A DNA stretch of 64,000 nucleotides, from contig NZ_MDTQ01000001.1 of the NCBI RefSeq assembly GCF_001709345.1, forward strand, positions 1,587,108 through 1,651,107, given 5' to 3'. Numbering within the stretch: the stretch's first letter is position 1; each line of letters begins with the position of its first letter. The translations under genes and the position numbers were made by a program. This document shows positions 53,861 through 63,996 of this stretch, piece after piece. The notes beneath the pieces are model-generated. The model was not told the DNA's origin and ran no database searches. It saw only the letters and a list, made by a program, of their open reading frames with translations. This DNA is from Terasakiispira papahanaumokuakeensis. Its GTDB lineage: Bacteria > Pseudomonadota > Gammaproteobacteria > Pseudomonadales > Halomonadaceae.

Positions 53861-53902
53861 CGGGCCTCAGACACGATAAGATAGCGCTTAATTTGAGGCC
53901 CG
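53861..53902. other. Inverted repeat upstream of dcd
   Basis: Arms CGGGCCTCA (53861-53869) and TGAGGCCCG (53894-53902) with a 24-base loop, 38 bases ahead of the dcd start. Could be the mrp terminator or a dcd leader structure. Confidence 0.45.
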
Positions 53903-53939
53903 GTACCCACCGGGCAAAGGTGATTGACCTGAGGGCACT

Positions 53940-54509
53940 ATGAGTATCAAGTCAGATAATTGGATTCGCCGGATGGCGATGGAAAAAGGCATGATTGAGC
54001 CGTTCGAAGCTGATCAAGTCCGGGCCGATGCCGAAGGGCATAAGTTGATTTCTTACGGCACATCCAGCTATGGCTATGATGTTCGATGCGCAGACGAGTT
54101 TAAGGTTTTCACCAATATTAATACCTCGATTGTTGACCCTAAGAACTTCGATGCCGGTAGCTTCGTCGAAGTGAAGGGGGATCGCTGCATTATTCCACCC
54201 AACTCCTTTGCCTTAGCCCGCACCATTGAATACTTCCGTATTCCTAGAGATGTTTTGGTCATTTGTCTAGGGAAGAGCACTTATGCGCGTTGCGGGATTA
54301 TTGTCAATGTCACCCCCCTTGAACCCGAGTGGGAAGGCCATGTCACGCTAGAATTCTCGAATACAACCCCGTTGCCTGCCGTCATTCATGCGAATGAGGG
54401 CGTGGCTCAAATGTTATTTATCGGCGGTGATGAGATTTGCGATGTCTCTTACGCCGATCGGGGTGGTAAATATCAGGGGCAAAGAGGGGTGACATTGCCC
54501 AGAACTTAA
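53940..54509 (+). CDS. dcd: dCTP deaminase
   Basis: A 189-residue enzyme that deaminates dCTP to dUTP in thymidylate synthesis. [60 protein letters not shown] (which contains the catalytic glutamate) and [14 protein letters not shown] are the family signature, split here by variation only in length. It follows mrp in the same direction with about 158 bases between, as in related genomes. A strong terminator follows. Confidence 0.96.
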   Translation: MSIKSDNWIRRMAMEKGMIEPFEADQVRADAEGHKLISYGTSSYGYDVRCADEFKVFTNINTSIVDPKNFDAGSFVEVKGDRCIIPPNSFALARTIEYFRIPRDVLVICLGKSTYARCGIIVNVTPLEPEWEGHVTLEFSNTTPLPAVIHANEGVAQMLFIGGDEICDVSYADRGGKYQGQRGVTLPRT

Positions 54510-54537
54510 GACTAAAACGTCAGATAACACATTAATG

Positions 54538-54567
54538 AGCGGGTCTCTCAGTGAGAGACCCGCTTTT
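54538..54567 (+). terminator. Terminator after dcd
   Basis: Arms AGCGGGTCTCTCA and GTGAGAGACCCGC, nearly without loop, followed by TTTT. It lies between dcd and the convergent chemoreceptor gene. Confidence 0.9.
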
Positions 54568-54597
54568 GATCCGGCATGAGATAGCGGGTGACATGGC

Positions 54598-56166
54598 TTA
54601 CTTATCAATCAGAAAACGGGCGACCAGTCGCTCCTGATCTTGCACAGCTTTCCGAAGCGCTTGACTGATATGCTGACTACTATCTGCCGCTTGACTCGCA
54701 TGATCGGCACTGCTTGCCAAACCGTTAATCCGCTGCGAGATCTCATCACTGACTTGAGTTTGCTCTTCAGCGGCACTGGCCACTTGCTGTGTCATGGCGG
54801 TGATGTCATTGACCGCTGAGGCAATCCCTTCAAGGGCATTCTGGGCTTCATGCACACTGCTCATGGAGCTTTCCAATCGCTCATTACTGGCATCTATGAC
54901 ATTAACCGTCTCTGTGGCCGCTTCCTGAAGGCTATCGATTAATGTATGGATACGTTGAGTCGATTCCTGTGAACGTGTCGCTAAATTGCGCACTTCGTCT
55001 GCCACCACCGAAAATCCTCGACCATGCTCACCCGCACGAGCCGCTTCTATGGCTGCATTAAGTGCCAATAAGTTGGTTTGTTCTGCAATCTCGCTGATCA
55101 TATCCAGAACAGTGCCAATTTCGTCAATATGGCCTGTCAGCTTGGTCACTGTTGCTTTCACTTGCACCATGGCTTGACCAAAGGCTTCCATCTCCTGCTG
55201 TGCTTTCGTCGAGAGTGTCCGACCATGACGCGATAAGTTATCCGCTTCTTCAGTCGCCTCAGCGGCTTGCTGAATATTCTGTGCGATTTCATGAGTGGCT
55301 TGAGTGAGCTGATGCGTAGAGGCGCTCAACTGCTGAGTTTCTTCGTACTGTTCATTGGCCAATGCTCGATTGCTTTCAGCGACTTGATCAGATTCTTCAG
55401 ATTGCTGTTGTAAATTCGCCGTACCGTCATGGACACGATTCATGGCTGTTCGAATACGTGCCTCCAAGCTAATTTGAGCCATTTCAATGCGACTATGAAT
55501 TCCCCTTGAGTCGGTATACATCGCTGCAATTACAGGGTTGCTGATAGCGCGTTTAGCCCGTTTCATTGCCGGGCCCATTTTATGATAGTGCCACAGGCTA
55601 CCGGCTAAACCCGCAAGCAGAGTAAAAACAATCGTTGCCGCAATCCCTATAGGCCCATCCCAAATACCGTGAAGTATGGCACCAATAAAAGCGGGAACAC
55701 TGATCACCGCAACATCAATCGCTTTATGCACCCACTCCGGCGCTAATCCCGCACTTTTGCGTTTCCAGAAATTTTGATAAACCCGAGTCGCGCGCTTCAC
55801 CTCATCAGCCGTCGGCACGGTACGAACAGATTCATAGCCCACCAGCTGTTCATGCTCAAAAATGGGGCTCACGTAAGCATTAACCCAGTAGAAATCTCCA
55901 TTTTTACAACGATTTTTAACGATCCCCATCCACGGCTCACCCTTTTTCAAGCAAGACCACATATGCTCATAAACTTGGGGCGGGACATCGGGATGGCGCA
56001 CAATATTATGCTGCTGTCCGATCAACTCTTCGCGTGTGAAGCCGCTAATATCGACAAAGTCATTATTGCAATAGGTGATATGGCCAGCCGTATCCGTGGC
56101 TGAAATCAATCGCTGTTGTGCTTGAAAGGTACGTTCCTTGTCTGTGATTGGCATGTTTTTACGCAT
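54598..56166 (-). CDS. Methyl-accepting chemotaxis protein with PAS domain (Aer-like)
   Basis: A 522-residue receptor. An N-terminal PAS domain (about 15-120; [32 protein letters not shown], then [18 protein letters not shown]) resembles the Aer oxygen/redox sensor, which holds FAD. Two membrane segments follow (about 155-195). The C-terminal signalling domain has the conserved hairpin tip [38 protein letters not shown]. There is no large periplasmic domain, so it senses an internal signal, probably energy or redox state. Start choice: ATG at 56166 with AGGA ten bases upstream; ATG at 56154 also possible. Confidence 0.92.
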   Translation of the reverse strand: MRKNMPITDKERTFQAQQRLISATDTAGHITYCNNDFVDISGFTREELIGQQHNIVRHPDVPPQVYEHMWSCLKKGEPWMGIVKNRCKNGDFYWVNAYVSPIFEHEQLVGYESVRTVPTADEVKRATRVYQNFWKRKSAGLAPEWVHKAIDVAVISVPAFIGAILHGIWDGPIGIAATIVFTLLAGLAGSLWHYHKMGPAMKRAKRAISNPVIAAMYTDSRGIHSRIEMAQISLEARIRTAMNRVHDGTANLQQQSEESDQVAESNRALANEQYEETQQLSASTHQLTQATHEIAQNIQQAAEATEEADNLSRHGRTLSTKAQQEMEAFGQAMVQVKATVTKLTGHIDEIGTVLDMISEIAEQTNLLALNAAIEAARAGEHGRGFSVVADEVRNLATRSQESTQRIHTLIDSLQEAATETVNVIDASNERLESSMSSVHEAQNALEGIASAVNDITAMTQQVASAAEEQTQVSDEISQRINGLASSADHASQAADSSQHISQALRKAVQDQERLVARFLIDK

Positions 56167-56393
56167 GGAGAATTAATCCTGTCCAGAGCATTAAACGGTA
56201 ATCAACAAGGTGTTATCGATAGGAGAATCAGACTACTCAGTTTTTTGAGCATAGCTGAGTGCAATCAAAGTGTGACTAATTTATTTGTAACACTTAATTA
56301 CAAATAATCACATTAAGAGATGCGAAGATGGCGGCCACACAATGGATAGGGGCAAGTAAGGCCCCAGAAAAGTGGCTAAATCAGGACGTTATA

Positions 56394-57722
56394 ATGCGGA
56401 AGCTACATCTTCTTATCGCCCTAGTGTTATTTATCGTTGGATACCTCTGGCTCATTCCTACACTCGGTGAAGCCGGTGCAGGTTTAACGCTGCTCATCAC
56501 CATTGCCTGGTTGTGGCTCACTGAGGCATTACACGTCAGCATTACCGCGCTTTTGGTGCCATTACTCGGCACTGGGCTAGGGGTTTTTACTGATTACGAA
56601 GAAGCGCTAGTTCACTTTGCTGATCCCATTATCTTTCTATTTCTTGGTGGATTTGCGCTGGCGGCAGGGTTGCATGCGCAAGGGCTGGATGAGCAAATGG
56701 CTTCTTGGGTGATTCGACGCGCGGGCGGTCGGTTATCGCGGGCTTCCCGTTGGCTCTTCTGGTTAACGGCCATTCTTTCAATGTGGATCAGCAATACCGC
56801 GACGGCAGCCATGATGCTACCACTGGCCATGGGGCTTTTGGCCCCGATTGACATCAAAGCTCATCGCTCTACTTGGGTGTATGTTCTTTTAGGGGTGGCC
56901 TTTTCCGCCAATATTGGGGGTATCGGTACCTTAGTTGGAAGCCCGCCTAACGCTATCGCAGCATCCAATGCGAATTTAAGCTTCTCTGATTGGATGCTCT
57001 GGGGCCTGCCTATTGTGCTTATTTTGATGCCATTGATGGAGCTGGCCTTACGCTTTGCTCTAAAGCCTACGCTGGATATCGAGGTGACCTTACCTGAAGG
57101 CCAAGCGCAGTGGGGAAAAGGGCAAGTCGGTGTCGCATTAGTCTTTTGCCTGACGGTGGTACTCTGGATTTTTGGTCACCCCATTGCCAAAGCCATTGGC
57201 TTTAGTCACGATGCTGATGCCGCAATTGCCATTCTCGCATTGCTGTTGCTGCAGATTTTTGGGTTAACCCGGTGGCAAGATTTGAATGAAAGCACTGATT
57301 GGGGGGTTCTCTTATTATTCGGTGGCGGTATTACGTTGAGTGCCGCGCTATCAAGCAGTGGCGCAGGGGAGTGGTTGGCTCAATCGATGGGCAATCAACT
57401 CATGGCCTTGTCGCCGGTTATATTTCTTGGGCTGATGATTCTGTTTGCCATGTTATTAACCGAAGTCGCCAGTAACACCGCCACAGCGGCCTTATTAATT
57501 CCACTATTTATGGGGATGGCGCCTCACATTGAAAGCACCCCAATGGCCGTATTGGTGGCCATCGCAACCTCTTGTGCCTTCTTACTGCCAGTAGCGACGC
57601 CACCTAATGCCATAATTTTTGGTAGTGGCCAGGTGCCTCAGAAATCCATGATCAAAGCCGGCAGCATCCTCACGTTATTGAGCCTCCCGGCATTATGGCT
57701 CATTACTTGGATCGTACTTTAA
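56394..57722 (+). CDS. DASS/SLC13 family sodium:anion symporter
   Basis: A 442-residue membrane protein of the divalent anion:Na+ symporter family, which takes up dicarboxylates, citrate or sulfate. The two SNT motifs that bind sodium and substrate are in WISNTATAAMMLPLAMG and EVASNTATAALLIPLFMG. NIGGIGTLVGSPPNAIA and PVATPPNAIIFGSG are the related PPN regions. I chose the ATG at 56394, which has AGGA seven bases upstream; an ATG at 56328 would add 22 polar residues. The exact anion is unknown; single gene. Confidence 0.9.
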   Translation: MRKLHLLIALVLFIVGYLWLIPTLGEAGAGLTLLITIAWLWLTEALHVSITALLVPLLGTGLGVFTDYEEALVHFADPIIFLFLGGFALAAGLHAQGLDEQMASWVIRRAGGRLSRASRWLFWLTAILSMWISNTATAAMMLPLAMGLLAPIDIKAHRSTWVYVLLGVAFSANIGGIGTLVGSPPNAIAASNANLSFSDWMLWGLPIVLILMPLMELALRFALKPTLDIEVTLPEGQAQWGKGQVGVALVFCLTVVLWIFGHPIAKAIGFSHDADAAIAILALLLLQIFGLTRWQDLNESTDWGVLLLFGGGITLSAALSSSGAGEWLAQSMGNQLMALSPVIFLGLMILFAMLLTEVASNTATAALLIPLFMGMAPHIESTPMAVLVAIATSCAFLLPVATPPNAIIFGSGQVPQKSMIKAGSILTLLSLPALWLITWIVL

Positions 57723-57739
57723 TTCTTAAATCCTTGGGC

Positions 57740-57770
57740 GGCCCTGACATTGTCAGACTGATGCAGGGCC
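57740..57770. terminator. Inverted repeat between the DASS carrier gene and the PRPP synthetase gene
   Basis: GGCCCTG (57740-57746) and CAGGGCC (57764-57770) enclose a 17-base loop. It lies between two converging stop codons, so it may serve both; the stem is short and there is no T tract. Confidence 0.45.
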
Positions 57771-57772
57771 AT

Positions 57773-58669
57773 TCATACTTCTCGCCACTGTCGCAAAGCC
57801 GTGGCGATTGAAGGAATGAGGTCGATCGCGTTGGAAGGATGCAGCACACTATTACTGGTGACCACTGAGTGCGTATGGGCTTGCTTGAGCTTAGGCCAAG
57901 CCTCAGCACTGAAAAGGCCATGAACCCCAATACAAATGGCTGGAGGAAGGCCTGCATTGGCTAAATGCCCGAGCGTCTCTAACATGGTTTGGCCGCTTGA
58001 GATGATGTCATCAATTAGCACTGGAGTGTGATGACGGTAGGTCTCAACATCCGGTATCGAGATGCTGACATCAAAATCACCATGTCGCGTTTTCTCCAAA
58101 ATCTGATAGGGTACGCCCATATCCACCGCCACCTGCTGAACCCATTGCTCACTCTCGCTATCAGGCCCTACGAGTACGGGATTAACGTCTTGTGTATTCA
58201 GCCAGTTGGCAATAGCACTCGCAGCCGAGAGGGTGTGGCTCGGTATGCCATAAAGCTCATCGAGATGTTGATATCGATGAAGGTGCGGATCAACCGTCAC
58301 GAGATAATCAAAACTGCGCGAGAGCAAGCTGGCGAAATGACGTGATGTCACACACTCACCACTGACAAAACGCTTATCCTGTCGCATATAGGCGAGATAT
58401 GGCGCAACCAGTACCACCCGGTGCGCTCCCATTTCGCGGAGCACTTCCGCCAGAAAAATTAATGGTAAAAGTTTAGGGTCAGGATCATTCAATGTGCAGT
58501 AGACTAAACAGTCATATCCCTGAACATTCTCCTTCAGACGTAAATAAGTTTCCCCATCTGGAAAAGCCCGTTGCTCATGATGGCTCAAAGGAATATTCAA
58601 AGCCTGGGCCAAAGCATTGGCCTGTGCGTGATGTTCCGGTAATACATTGAATAAGCAGGCTGGGCGCAT
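57773..58669 (-). CDS. prs: Ribose-phosphate pyrophosphokinase (PRPP synthetase) paralogue
   Basis: A 298-residue enzyme making PRPP from ribose 5-phosphate and ATP. The ATP-site FPDGETYLRLKENVQG and PYLAYMRQDKRFVSGE, the metal site TVDPHLHRY, and the PRPP loop VLIDDIISSGQTMLE are visible. The sequence differs from the standard class I enzyme of about 315 residues (for example, HGDFDVSI follows the loop lysine), so it is probably a second, divergent PRPP synthetase used in nucleoside salvage. I would expect the main prs near ispE elsewhere. Confidence 0.86.
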   Translation of the reverse strand: MRPACLFNVLPEHHAQANALAQALNIPLSHHEQRAFPDGETYLRLKENVQGYDCLVYCTLNDPDPKLLPLIFLAEVLREMGAHRVVLVAPYLAYMRQDKRFVSGECVTSRHFASLLSRSFDYLVTVDPHLHRYQHLDELYGIPSHTLSAASAIANWLNTQDVNPVLVGPDSESEQWVQQVAVDMGVPYQILEKTRHGDFDVSISIPDVETYRHHTPVLIDDIISSGQTMLETLGHLANAGLPPAICIGVHGLFSAEAWPKLKQAHTHSVVTSNSVLHPSNAIDLIPSIATALRQWREV

Positions 58670-58878
58670 GAAGATTCCTGATCACAGCAGAGAAATAGGC
58701 CACATGGTACGGCGCTGCCCGAAACTCGGCAAGCGTCGCTATTCAGATTAAGATAAGCCGTCAAAGTGGACTGCAATGAATAATGCCTCTGTGCGCTAAT
58801 ACCGCTCTTCGTTATAATGCGGCTTTTATGGTCATCAGCGGCTGAGTGCCACGTATTCGGTAACAGCTAGGGTTAACA

Positions 58879-59733
58879 ATGGAACACACATATACACTGG
58901 TTATTTCTTGCCCTGATCGCGTGGGCATTGTCGCTAAAGTCAGTAATTTTTTGGCGATGTACGGCGGCTGGATCACTGAAGCCAGCCATCATTCGGATTT
59001 AGACGCTAACCAATTTTTTATGCGTCACGAAATTCGTGCTGACTCATTACCTTTCGGCTTAGAGGAGTTTCGTACTGCTTTTGGCCCGATTGCTCGTGAA
59101 TTTGAGATGAACTGGCGCATTACAGATTCGAATACGCGCAAGCGTGTTGTCCTGATGTGCTCCAAGGATTCTCATTGCATGGTTGACCTGCTTTATCGCT
59201 GGCAGAGCGGTGAGCTCAATTGTGATATTCCTTGCGTTATCTCTAACCACGATGACATGCGATCGCTAGTGGAGTGGCATGGAATTCCTTATCATCACGT
59301 ACCGGTGATGAAAGATAATAAGGAAGCCGCTTATGCCGAGGTCGAGCGTCTAATTGAAGAAGCTCAAGCGGACACTTTGGTTTTAGCTCGCTATATGCAG
59401 ATCATTCCGCCAGCACTATGTGATAAATATCGCCATCAAATCATCAACATCCACCATAGCTTCTTGCCTTCTTTTGTCGGCGCTAAGCCCTATCACCAGG
59501 CTTGGGAGCGCGGGGTTAAGTTGATTGGTGCCACTTGCCACTATGTCACTGAAGAGCTCGATGCAGGCCCGATCATTGATCAGGATATTGTGCGCGTGAA
59601 TCACCGTCATGCGGCTCAGGATATGGTCCGATTAGGCCGCGATGTTGAAAAAAGCGTGCTGGCTCGAGGGTTAGCGTGGCACATTCAAGATCGAGTGCTG
59701 GTTCATGGTAATAAAACCGTTGTTTTCTCCTAA
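58879..59733 (+). CDS. purU: Formyltetrahydrofolate deformylase
   Basis: A 284-residue enzyme that releases formate from 10-formyltetrahydrofolate, balancing one-carbon pools. An N-terminal ACT domain (about 1-80; YTLVISCPDRVGIVAKVSNFL) is followed by a formyltransferase-like domain with INIHHSFLPSFVGAKPYHQA and GATCHYVTEELDAGPIIDQD, carrying the catalytic N-H-D-type residues. TATAAT at 58813-58818 may be its -10 box. GCTAGGG-type bases precede the ATG. Confidence 0.96.
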   Translation: MEHTYTLVISCPDRVGIVAKVSNFLAMYGGWITEASHHSDLDANQFFMRHEIRADSLPFGLEEFRTAFGPIAREFEMNWRITDSNTRKRVVLMCSKDSHCMVDLLYRWQSGELNCDIPCVISNHDDMRSLVEWHGIPYHHVPVMKDNKEAAYAEVERLIEEAQADTLVLARYMQIIPPALCDKYRHQIINIHHSFLPSFVGAKPYHQAWERGVKLIGATCHYVTEELDAGPIIDQDIVRVNHRHAAQDMVRLGRDVEKSVLARGLAWHIQDRVLVHGNKTVVFS

Positions 59734-60083
59734 AATCAATGTCTTGAAACCCCTAGCCATATCCTGAATTTATAGGGATTTACAGACACCATACCGTGCC
59801 ACCCGTGATTCATACCATAAGCCCACACCTTGTGTGGGCTCTTTGCGTTTGGACCTGCAATTAGGTTCGACCGACGACATACCGCTTAAGTCGTTCTTGC
59901 CAAAATGATCACTTAGGCGTAGTTTTTTTTGTTTCAAATCAACCAGGTTGCAGCTCTTTTCGTTCTTATTATGAGACATAAACTTACTTTGTACTCAAAA
60001 TGGCGGCTCTCCTAGCAGAAAACCTAGGTTGATTTTTGAAGCGTATAACTCTGATAACAAGCTGATATGAGGCATATTTTAAG
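59734..60083. other. Intergenic region between purU and the alanine/glycine carrier gene
   Basis: 350 bases. The left part holds the purU terminator (59820-59840). The right part is A/T-rich with a run of eight T (59923-59930) and should hold the carrier promoter. I looked for a glycine riboswitch, which precedes such carriers in some bacteria, and did not find its conserved core. Confidence 0.6.
59820..59840 (+). terminator. Terminator after purU
   Basis: Perfect arms AGCCCACAC and GTGTGGGCT with a three-base loop, followed by CTTTGCGTTT. Confidence 0.8.
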
Positions 60084-61436
60084 ATGGATGTTTTAACCAC
60101 TTGGGTAAAGGCAATTAACTCGGTCGTGTGGGGCCCCCTCATGCTGATGCTGATCTTAGGGGTTGGCTTATACCTGATGCTAGGGCTCAAAGGGATGCCA
60201 ATCCGCAAGCTAGGAGCAGGCTTCGCGCTCATGTGGCGCGGGCGATCTTCCAGCCAGGAAGATGAAAAAGAAGGTGAACTCTCTCCTTTTAATGCGCTTA
60301 TGACGGCACTCTCAGCGACGGTGGGCACAGGTAATATCGCAGGGGTTGCCACGGCTGTCGCTCTCGGTGGCCCAGGTGCCATTTTCTGGATGTGGTGTAC
60401 GGCATTGGTCGGCATGGCGACTAAATATGCTGAAGCCGTCCTTGCGGTTCGTTTTCGTGAGGTTGATGAAAACGGCCAGCATGTAGGTGGCCCTATGTAC
60501 TATATCCGCAATGGCTTGGGCCAACGCTGGGCCTGGATGGGGATTTTGTTTGCCATCTTTGGTGCCTGTGCAGGCTTTGGCATTGGCAACACGGTGCAAT
60601 CCAATTCAGTGGCCGATGTACTGCAAACCAACTTTGCGATCCCTCATTGGGCAACAGGTGTTGTTCTGATGGTGCTGGTAGGGCTCGTATTGTTGGGAGG
60701 CGTTCGGCGCATTGGCCAAGTGGCCGGCGCATTAGTCCCGTTTATGGCCGTATTCTATATCCTTGCAGGCCTGCTGGTCATGGTGCTTAACGCTTCACAG
60801 CTGCCTAGTGCTTTTACTTTGATCATTACACACGCCTTTACTCCAATTGCAGCAGGCGGCGGGTTTGCCGGTGCAGCTGTCGCCAGTGCCATTCGCTTTG
60901 GCGTCGCGCGTGGTGTTTTCTCTAATGAAGCCGGGTTGGGGAGTGCACCAATTGCTCACGCAACCGCACAAACGCGTAACCCTGTTCGTCAGGGCCTTGT
61001 TGCCATGCTAGGTACCTTCATCGATACCATTATTGTGTGCTCCATTACCGGCTTGGTTATCGTGTCATCAGGGGCTTGGCAGTCCGGCGAGTCTGGTGCT
61101 GCGTTGACGTCGATGGCGTTTGATCAAGTACTTCCCGGTTTTGGTGGGTATGTAGTGGCTTTCGCATTGGCCATTTTCGGTTTTACAACGATTCTAGGCT
61201 GGAGTCTTTACGGCGAGCGCTGTGTTGAGTTTCTTTTCGGAATTAAAGCCATTACGCCCTATCGAGTGCTTTGGATCATCGCGTTACCAGTGGGCTCAAC
61301 GCTGAGCCTAGACTTTATCTGGCTCGTTGCAGATACCCTGAATGCATTGATGGCCATCCCCAACCTCGTGGCCTTATTACTGCTCAGCCCGGTTGTGTTT
61401 AGCTTAACCAAAGAACGCCTAAAAGATGCGATCTAG
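60084..61436 (+). CDS. Sodium:alanine/glycine symporter (AGCS family)
   Basis: A 450-residue membrane carrier that imports alanine or glycine with sodium. The family mark is TALSATVGTGNIAGVATAVALGGPGAIFWMW, followed by FREVDENGQHVGGPMYYIRNGLG and FSNEAGLGSAPIAHATA. About ten to eleven hydrophobic segments. The sodium dependence fits a marine or salt-tolerant host. Single gene, closed by a strong terminator. Confidence 0.93.
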   Translation: MDVLTTWVKAINSVVWGPLMLMLILGVGLYLMLGLKGMPIRKLGAGFALMWRGRSSSQEDEKEGELSPFNALMTALSATVGTGNIAGVATAVALGGPGAIFWMWCTALVGMATKYAEAVLAVRFREVDENGQHVGGPMYYIRNGLGQRWAWMGILFAIFGACAGFGIGNTVQSNSVADVLQTNFAIPHWATGVVLMVLVGLVLLGGVRRIGQVAGALVPFMAVFYILAGLLVMVLNASQLPSAFTLIITHAFTPIAAGGGFAGAAVASAIRFGVARGVFSNEAGLGSAPIAHATAQTRNPVRQGLVAMLGTFIDTIIVCSITGLVIVSSGAWQSGESGAALTSMAFDQVLPGFGGYVVAFALAIFGFTTILGWSLYGERCVEFLFGIKAITPYRVLWIIALPVGSTLSLDFIWLVADTLNALMAIPNLVALLLLSPVVFSLTKERLKDAI

Positions 61437-61501
61437 TGCCTTCTAACGCACTTTTAGCAAGAAAAGCGTATAGTACTGACTTAACTGATTTTTAGATATG
61501 A

Positions 61502-61538
61502 AAAAGCCCGATACCGCCAACAACGGTATCGGGCTTTT
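61502..61538. terminator. Strong bidirectional terminator
   Basis: Perfect 15-base arms AAAAGCCCGATACCG and CGGTATCGGGCTTTT with a seven-base loop. Lies between the carrier gene and the convergent gph gene and has A and T runs on both sides. Confidence 0.93.
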
Positions 61539-61588
61539 CAATTTCAGCGTTAAACGGACAACATTAGGGGTGACGGAAACGGATCATA

Positions 61589-62308
61589 TCAAGCAGGCAA
61601 AGTGCCTGCTTCAGTTTGAAGTTGTCGGCAAAGCCACTCAGTTAAAGCCTGAGGTGTTGAAATGACATGATTGGGCTTCCAGTGTTCCGGGTCGTCACGC
61701 GGGCCAAGATAGCCATAGCTAACGGCAATAGTCTGCATGCCTGCACGCCGACCCGCTTGAATATCGCGCTCATGATCACCGATATAAATACATTGCTCAG
61801 GAGGGATCGCCATTTGCCGAGCGGCATAGAGTAGGGGAGCAGGATCGGGTTTTTTAACTTGCAAGTCTTCAGGGCAGACGATGACATCACAGTGAAGGCC
61901 GAGGCTACTGACTAATGCCTCAGTAAAAGGCCTTGGTTTATTGGTCACGATCCCCCAAGAAACAGCGGCACGGTCTAAGTAGTCTAGAAGATCCTCAAGC
62001 CCTTGGAATAGGTGGCTATATTCCGCAACAGACTCACCGTAAAGCGCTAGAAGACGCGTAAGCAATTGTTCATGCAACGCAGTATTGTTTGCCGTATCAA
62101 AGCCCAAACGAACCAAAGCGCTACCGCCGTTAGAGACTTCATTGCGAATTTTTTCGTACGGTAAGGGCTCCAGCCCATGCTCTTGACAAAGACGGTTCAA
62201 TGCATGAGCCAAGTCTGGCGCAGTATCGACTAATGTACCATCAAGATCGAAAAGTACCGCTTGTAGCGGCGGTGGTTCGTCCAAAGTCACGAGATAACTA
62301 TCCTTCAT
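61589..62308 (-). CDS. gph: Phosphoglycolate phosphatase (HAD family)
   Basis: A 239-residue HAD phosphatase. The nucleophile motif is VLFDLDGTLVDTAPDL, followed by a helical cap, then GIVTNKPRPFTEAL (motif II), and CIYIGDHERDIQAGRRAGM (motif IV). The class fits Gph, which clears 2-phosphoglycolate from DNA repair; related nucleotide or sugar phosphatases cannot be excluded. The ATG at 62308 is weakly supported; a GTG at 62290 with AAGGA ten bases upstream is a good alternative. UbiG is next to gph in many gammaproteobacteria, and it lies upstream here too. Confidence 0.88.
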   Translation of the reverse strand: MKDSYLVTLDEPPPLQAVLFDLDGTLVDTAPDLAHALNRLCQEHGLEPLPYEKIRNEVSNGGSALVRLGFDTANNTALHEQLLTRLLALYGESVAEYSHLFQGLEDLLDYLDRAAVSWGIVTNKPRPFTEALVSSLGLHCDVIVCPEDLQVKKPDPAPLLYAARQMAIPPEQCIYIGDHERDIQAGRRAGMQTIAVSYGYLGPRDDPEHWKPNHVISTPQALTEWLCRQLQTEAGTLPA

Positions 62309-62464
62309 AAAAAGCAATGAGATGATAAGACTGACCTCAACGAATGAGAATTGAGTTCGAGAGGCCAATCGATATCAAGCACGGCGTCCAATAGCCATGT
62401 ATTCAACTAGTAGCACATCCTGAACCAAATTGAGAAGTCTTAAATATGACCTCATATGCTTTTA

Positions 62465-62508
62465 CTAGGTTCACGGACGCAATATGACCCGGTGACCCGT
62501 GAACCTAG
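62465..62508. other. 12-bp perfect inverted repeat between ubiG and gph
   Basis: CTAGGTTCACGG (62465-62476) and CCGTGAACCTAG (62497-62508) with a 20-base loop. It lies just past the ubiG stop on the minus strand, ahead of gph. Could be an attenuator or a processing hairpin between the two genes. Confidence 0.55.
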
Positions 62509-62540
62509 GCGCAAGTCTTAAGCGACGGAGTCTCCCCCTT

Positions 62541-63293
62541 TCAGGATTCGGGCTTCAGGCAACGCATCATATAATTGACCTGCACATCTTTAGGCGTTAA
62601 ACGGTAGTGCTTTGTCAACGGGTTATAAGTCAAACCAATCAATTCCCGCACTTCAAGCCCCGCATGACGCGCCCATTCCCCTAATTCAGAGGGCTTAATA
62701 AATTTGCTGTACTCATGAGTCCCTCGTGGCAGCATTTTAAGTACATATTCTGCCCCCACAACCGCAAACAAATAAGCTTTTGGGTTCCGGTTAATTGTCG
62801 AAAAGAACGCCTGGCCGCCAGGCTTTAGTAAGCGTTGGCAGGCATCAATCACAGAAGCCGGATCAGGTACATGTTCAAGCATTTCGAGACACGTCACGAC
62901 ATCAAATTGCTCAGGCATCTCTTCGGCCAGCGCCTCTGCAGGAATCTGCCGATAATTGACCGAAACACCCGATTCCAATTGATGTAGACGCGCGACAGCC
63001 AGAGGCGCCTCACCCATATCGATACCGGTCACTTGGGCGCCTCGATGAGCCATAGCTTCACTTAAAATACCACCACCACACCCCACATCAAGCAACACCT
63101 TGCCTGCAACGTTAGCATGCTGATCAATCCAGTTCGCACGCAGGGGGTTGATCTCATGTAGCGGGCGGAAGTCACTTTCGGGATCCCACCAGCGTGAAGC
63201 CAATGCCTCAAACTTGGCAATTTCACCATGATCAACATTGGCACCCTCATAAGGTGATGAGTATTGAGCAGTCGACGCGGCTTCTTCTGGCAT
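62541..63293 (-). CDS. ubiG: 3-demethylubiquinol 3-O-methyltransferase
   Basis: A 250-residue SAM-dependent methyltransferase making two O-methylations in ubiquinone synthesis. [29 protein letters not shown] is the UbiG start signature; [29 protein letters not shown] binds [20 protein letters not shown] and [36 protein letters not shown] follow, all highly typical. It is upstream of gph on the same strand with about 230 bases between. Confidence 0.96.
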   Translation of the reverse strand: MPEEAASTAQYSSPYEGANVDHGEIAKFEALASRWWDPESDFRPLHEINPLRANWIDQHANVAGKVLLDVGCGGGILSEAMAHRGAQVTGIDMGEAPLAVARLHQLESGVSVNYRQIPAEALAEEMPEQFDVVTCLEMLEHVPDPASVIDACQRLLKPGGQAFFSTINRNPKAYLFAVVGAEYVLKMLPRGTHEYSKFIKPSELGEWARHAGLEVRELIGLTYNPLTKHYRLTPKDVQVNYMMRCLKPES

Positions 63294-63480
63294 TGTGATC
63301 TCTCTCTATGAAGTTCATTCACATATGCATTCATTCAGGCTTATGGGCCAATATGGCTCCTAGTTCAATCAAGCCCGACTTATGATGTGGCTTGACATCA
63401 TATCATATTGAATCATCAGGGGATGATGGCTGACTCATATCAGGATCATAAGACAGCATAGCTGGACCATCAAAAAAGGC

Positions 63481-63508
63481 TTGCGTTTCAGACTGCTATC
63501 TCTATAAT
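63481..63508 (+). promoter_or_regulatory. Promoter of the tRNA-Val cluster
   Basis: TTGCGT (63481-63486) and a perfect TATAAT (63503-63508) are 16 bases apart. The GC-rich stretch right after the -10 box (GCCCTCCCG) is typical of stringently controlled stable RNA promoters. The first tRNA starts 21 bases later. Confidence 0.75.
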
Positions 63509-63529
63509 GCCCTCCCGTAACGACATGAT

Positions 63530-63606
<77 letters not shown>

Positions 63607-63639
63607 CAATCGTGTCAGTATTGAAGTGGCTGAATATGC

Positions 63640-63716
<77 letters not shown>

Positions 63717-63755
63717 AGCCCTTCAAGCTTCATCAAGATGGCTCCCGCCTCAAAT

Positions 63756-63831
<76 letters not shown>

Positions 63832-63832
<1 letters not shown>

Positions 63833-63856
63833 ATGCTGAAATACAATTCAGCATTT
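63832..63856 (+). terminator. Hairpin directly after the tRNA cluster
   Basis: Arms AATGCTGAA and TTCAGCATT with a six-base loop, then TTCTC. The left arm begins at the last base of the third tRNA. Confidence 0.7.
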
Positions 63857-63969
63857 CTCAGTAATCCTCCAGTTTAAGCGCCTATTCCATTAATAGAATA
63901 CTCATTAATAGACAGTGTCATTTTATATCATGGCCTGTTGTGGCCCAGGCTTTATGGGCACCAATACGC

Positions 63970-63996
63970 AAAAACCGGCGATATTCGCCGGTTTTT
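63970..63996. terminator. Strong hairpin terminator near the right edge
   Basis: Perfect 12-base arms AAAAACCGGCGA and TCGCCGGTTTTT with a TAT loop. It can act on both strands; it probably ends either readthrough from the tRNAs or a gene beyond the window. Confidence 0.9.

Noticed and set aside
59734..60083. Possible glycine riboswitch ahead of the alanine/glycine carrier
   Set aside because: The conserved glycine aptamer core is not visible in this stretch.
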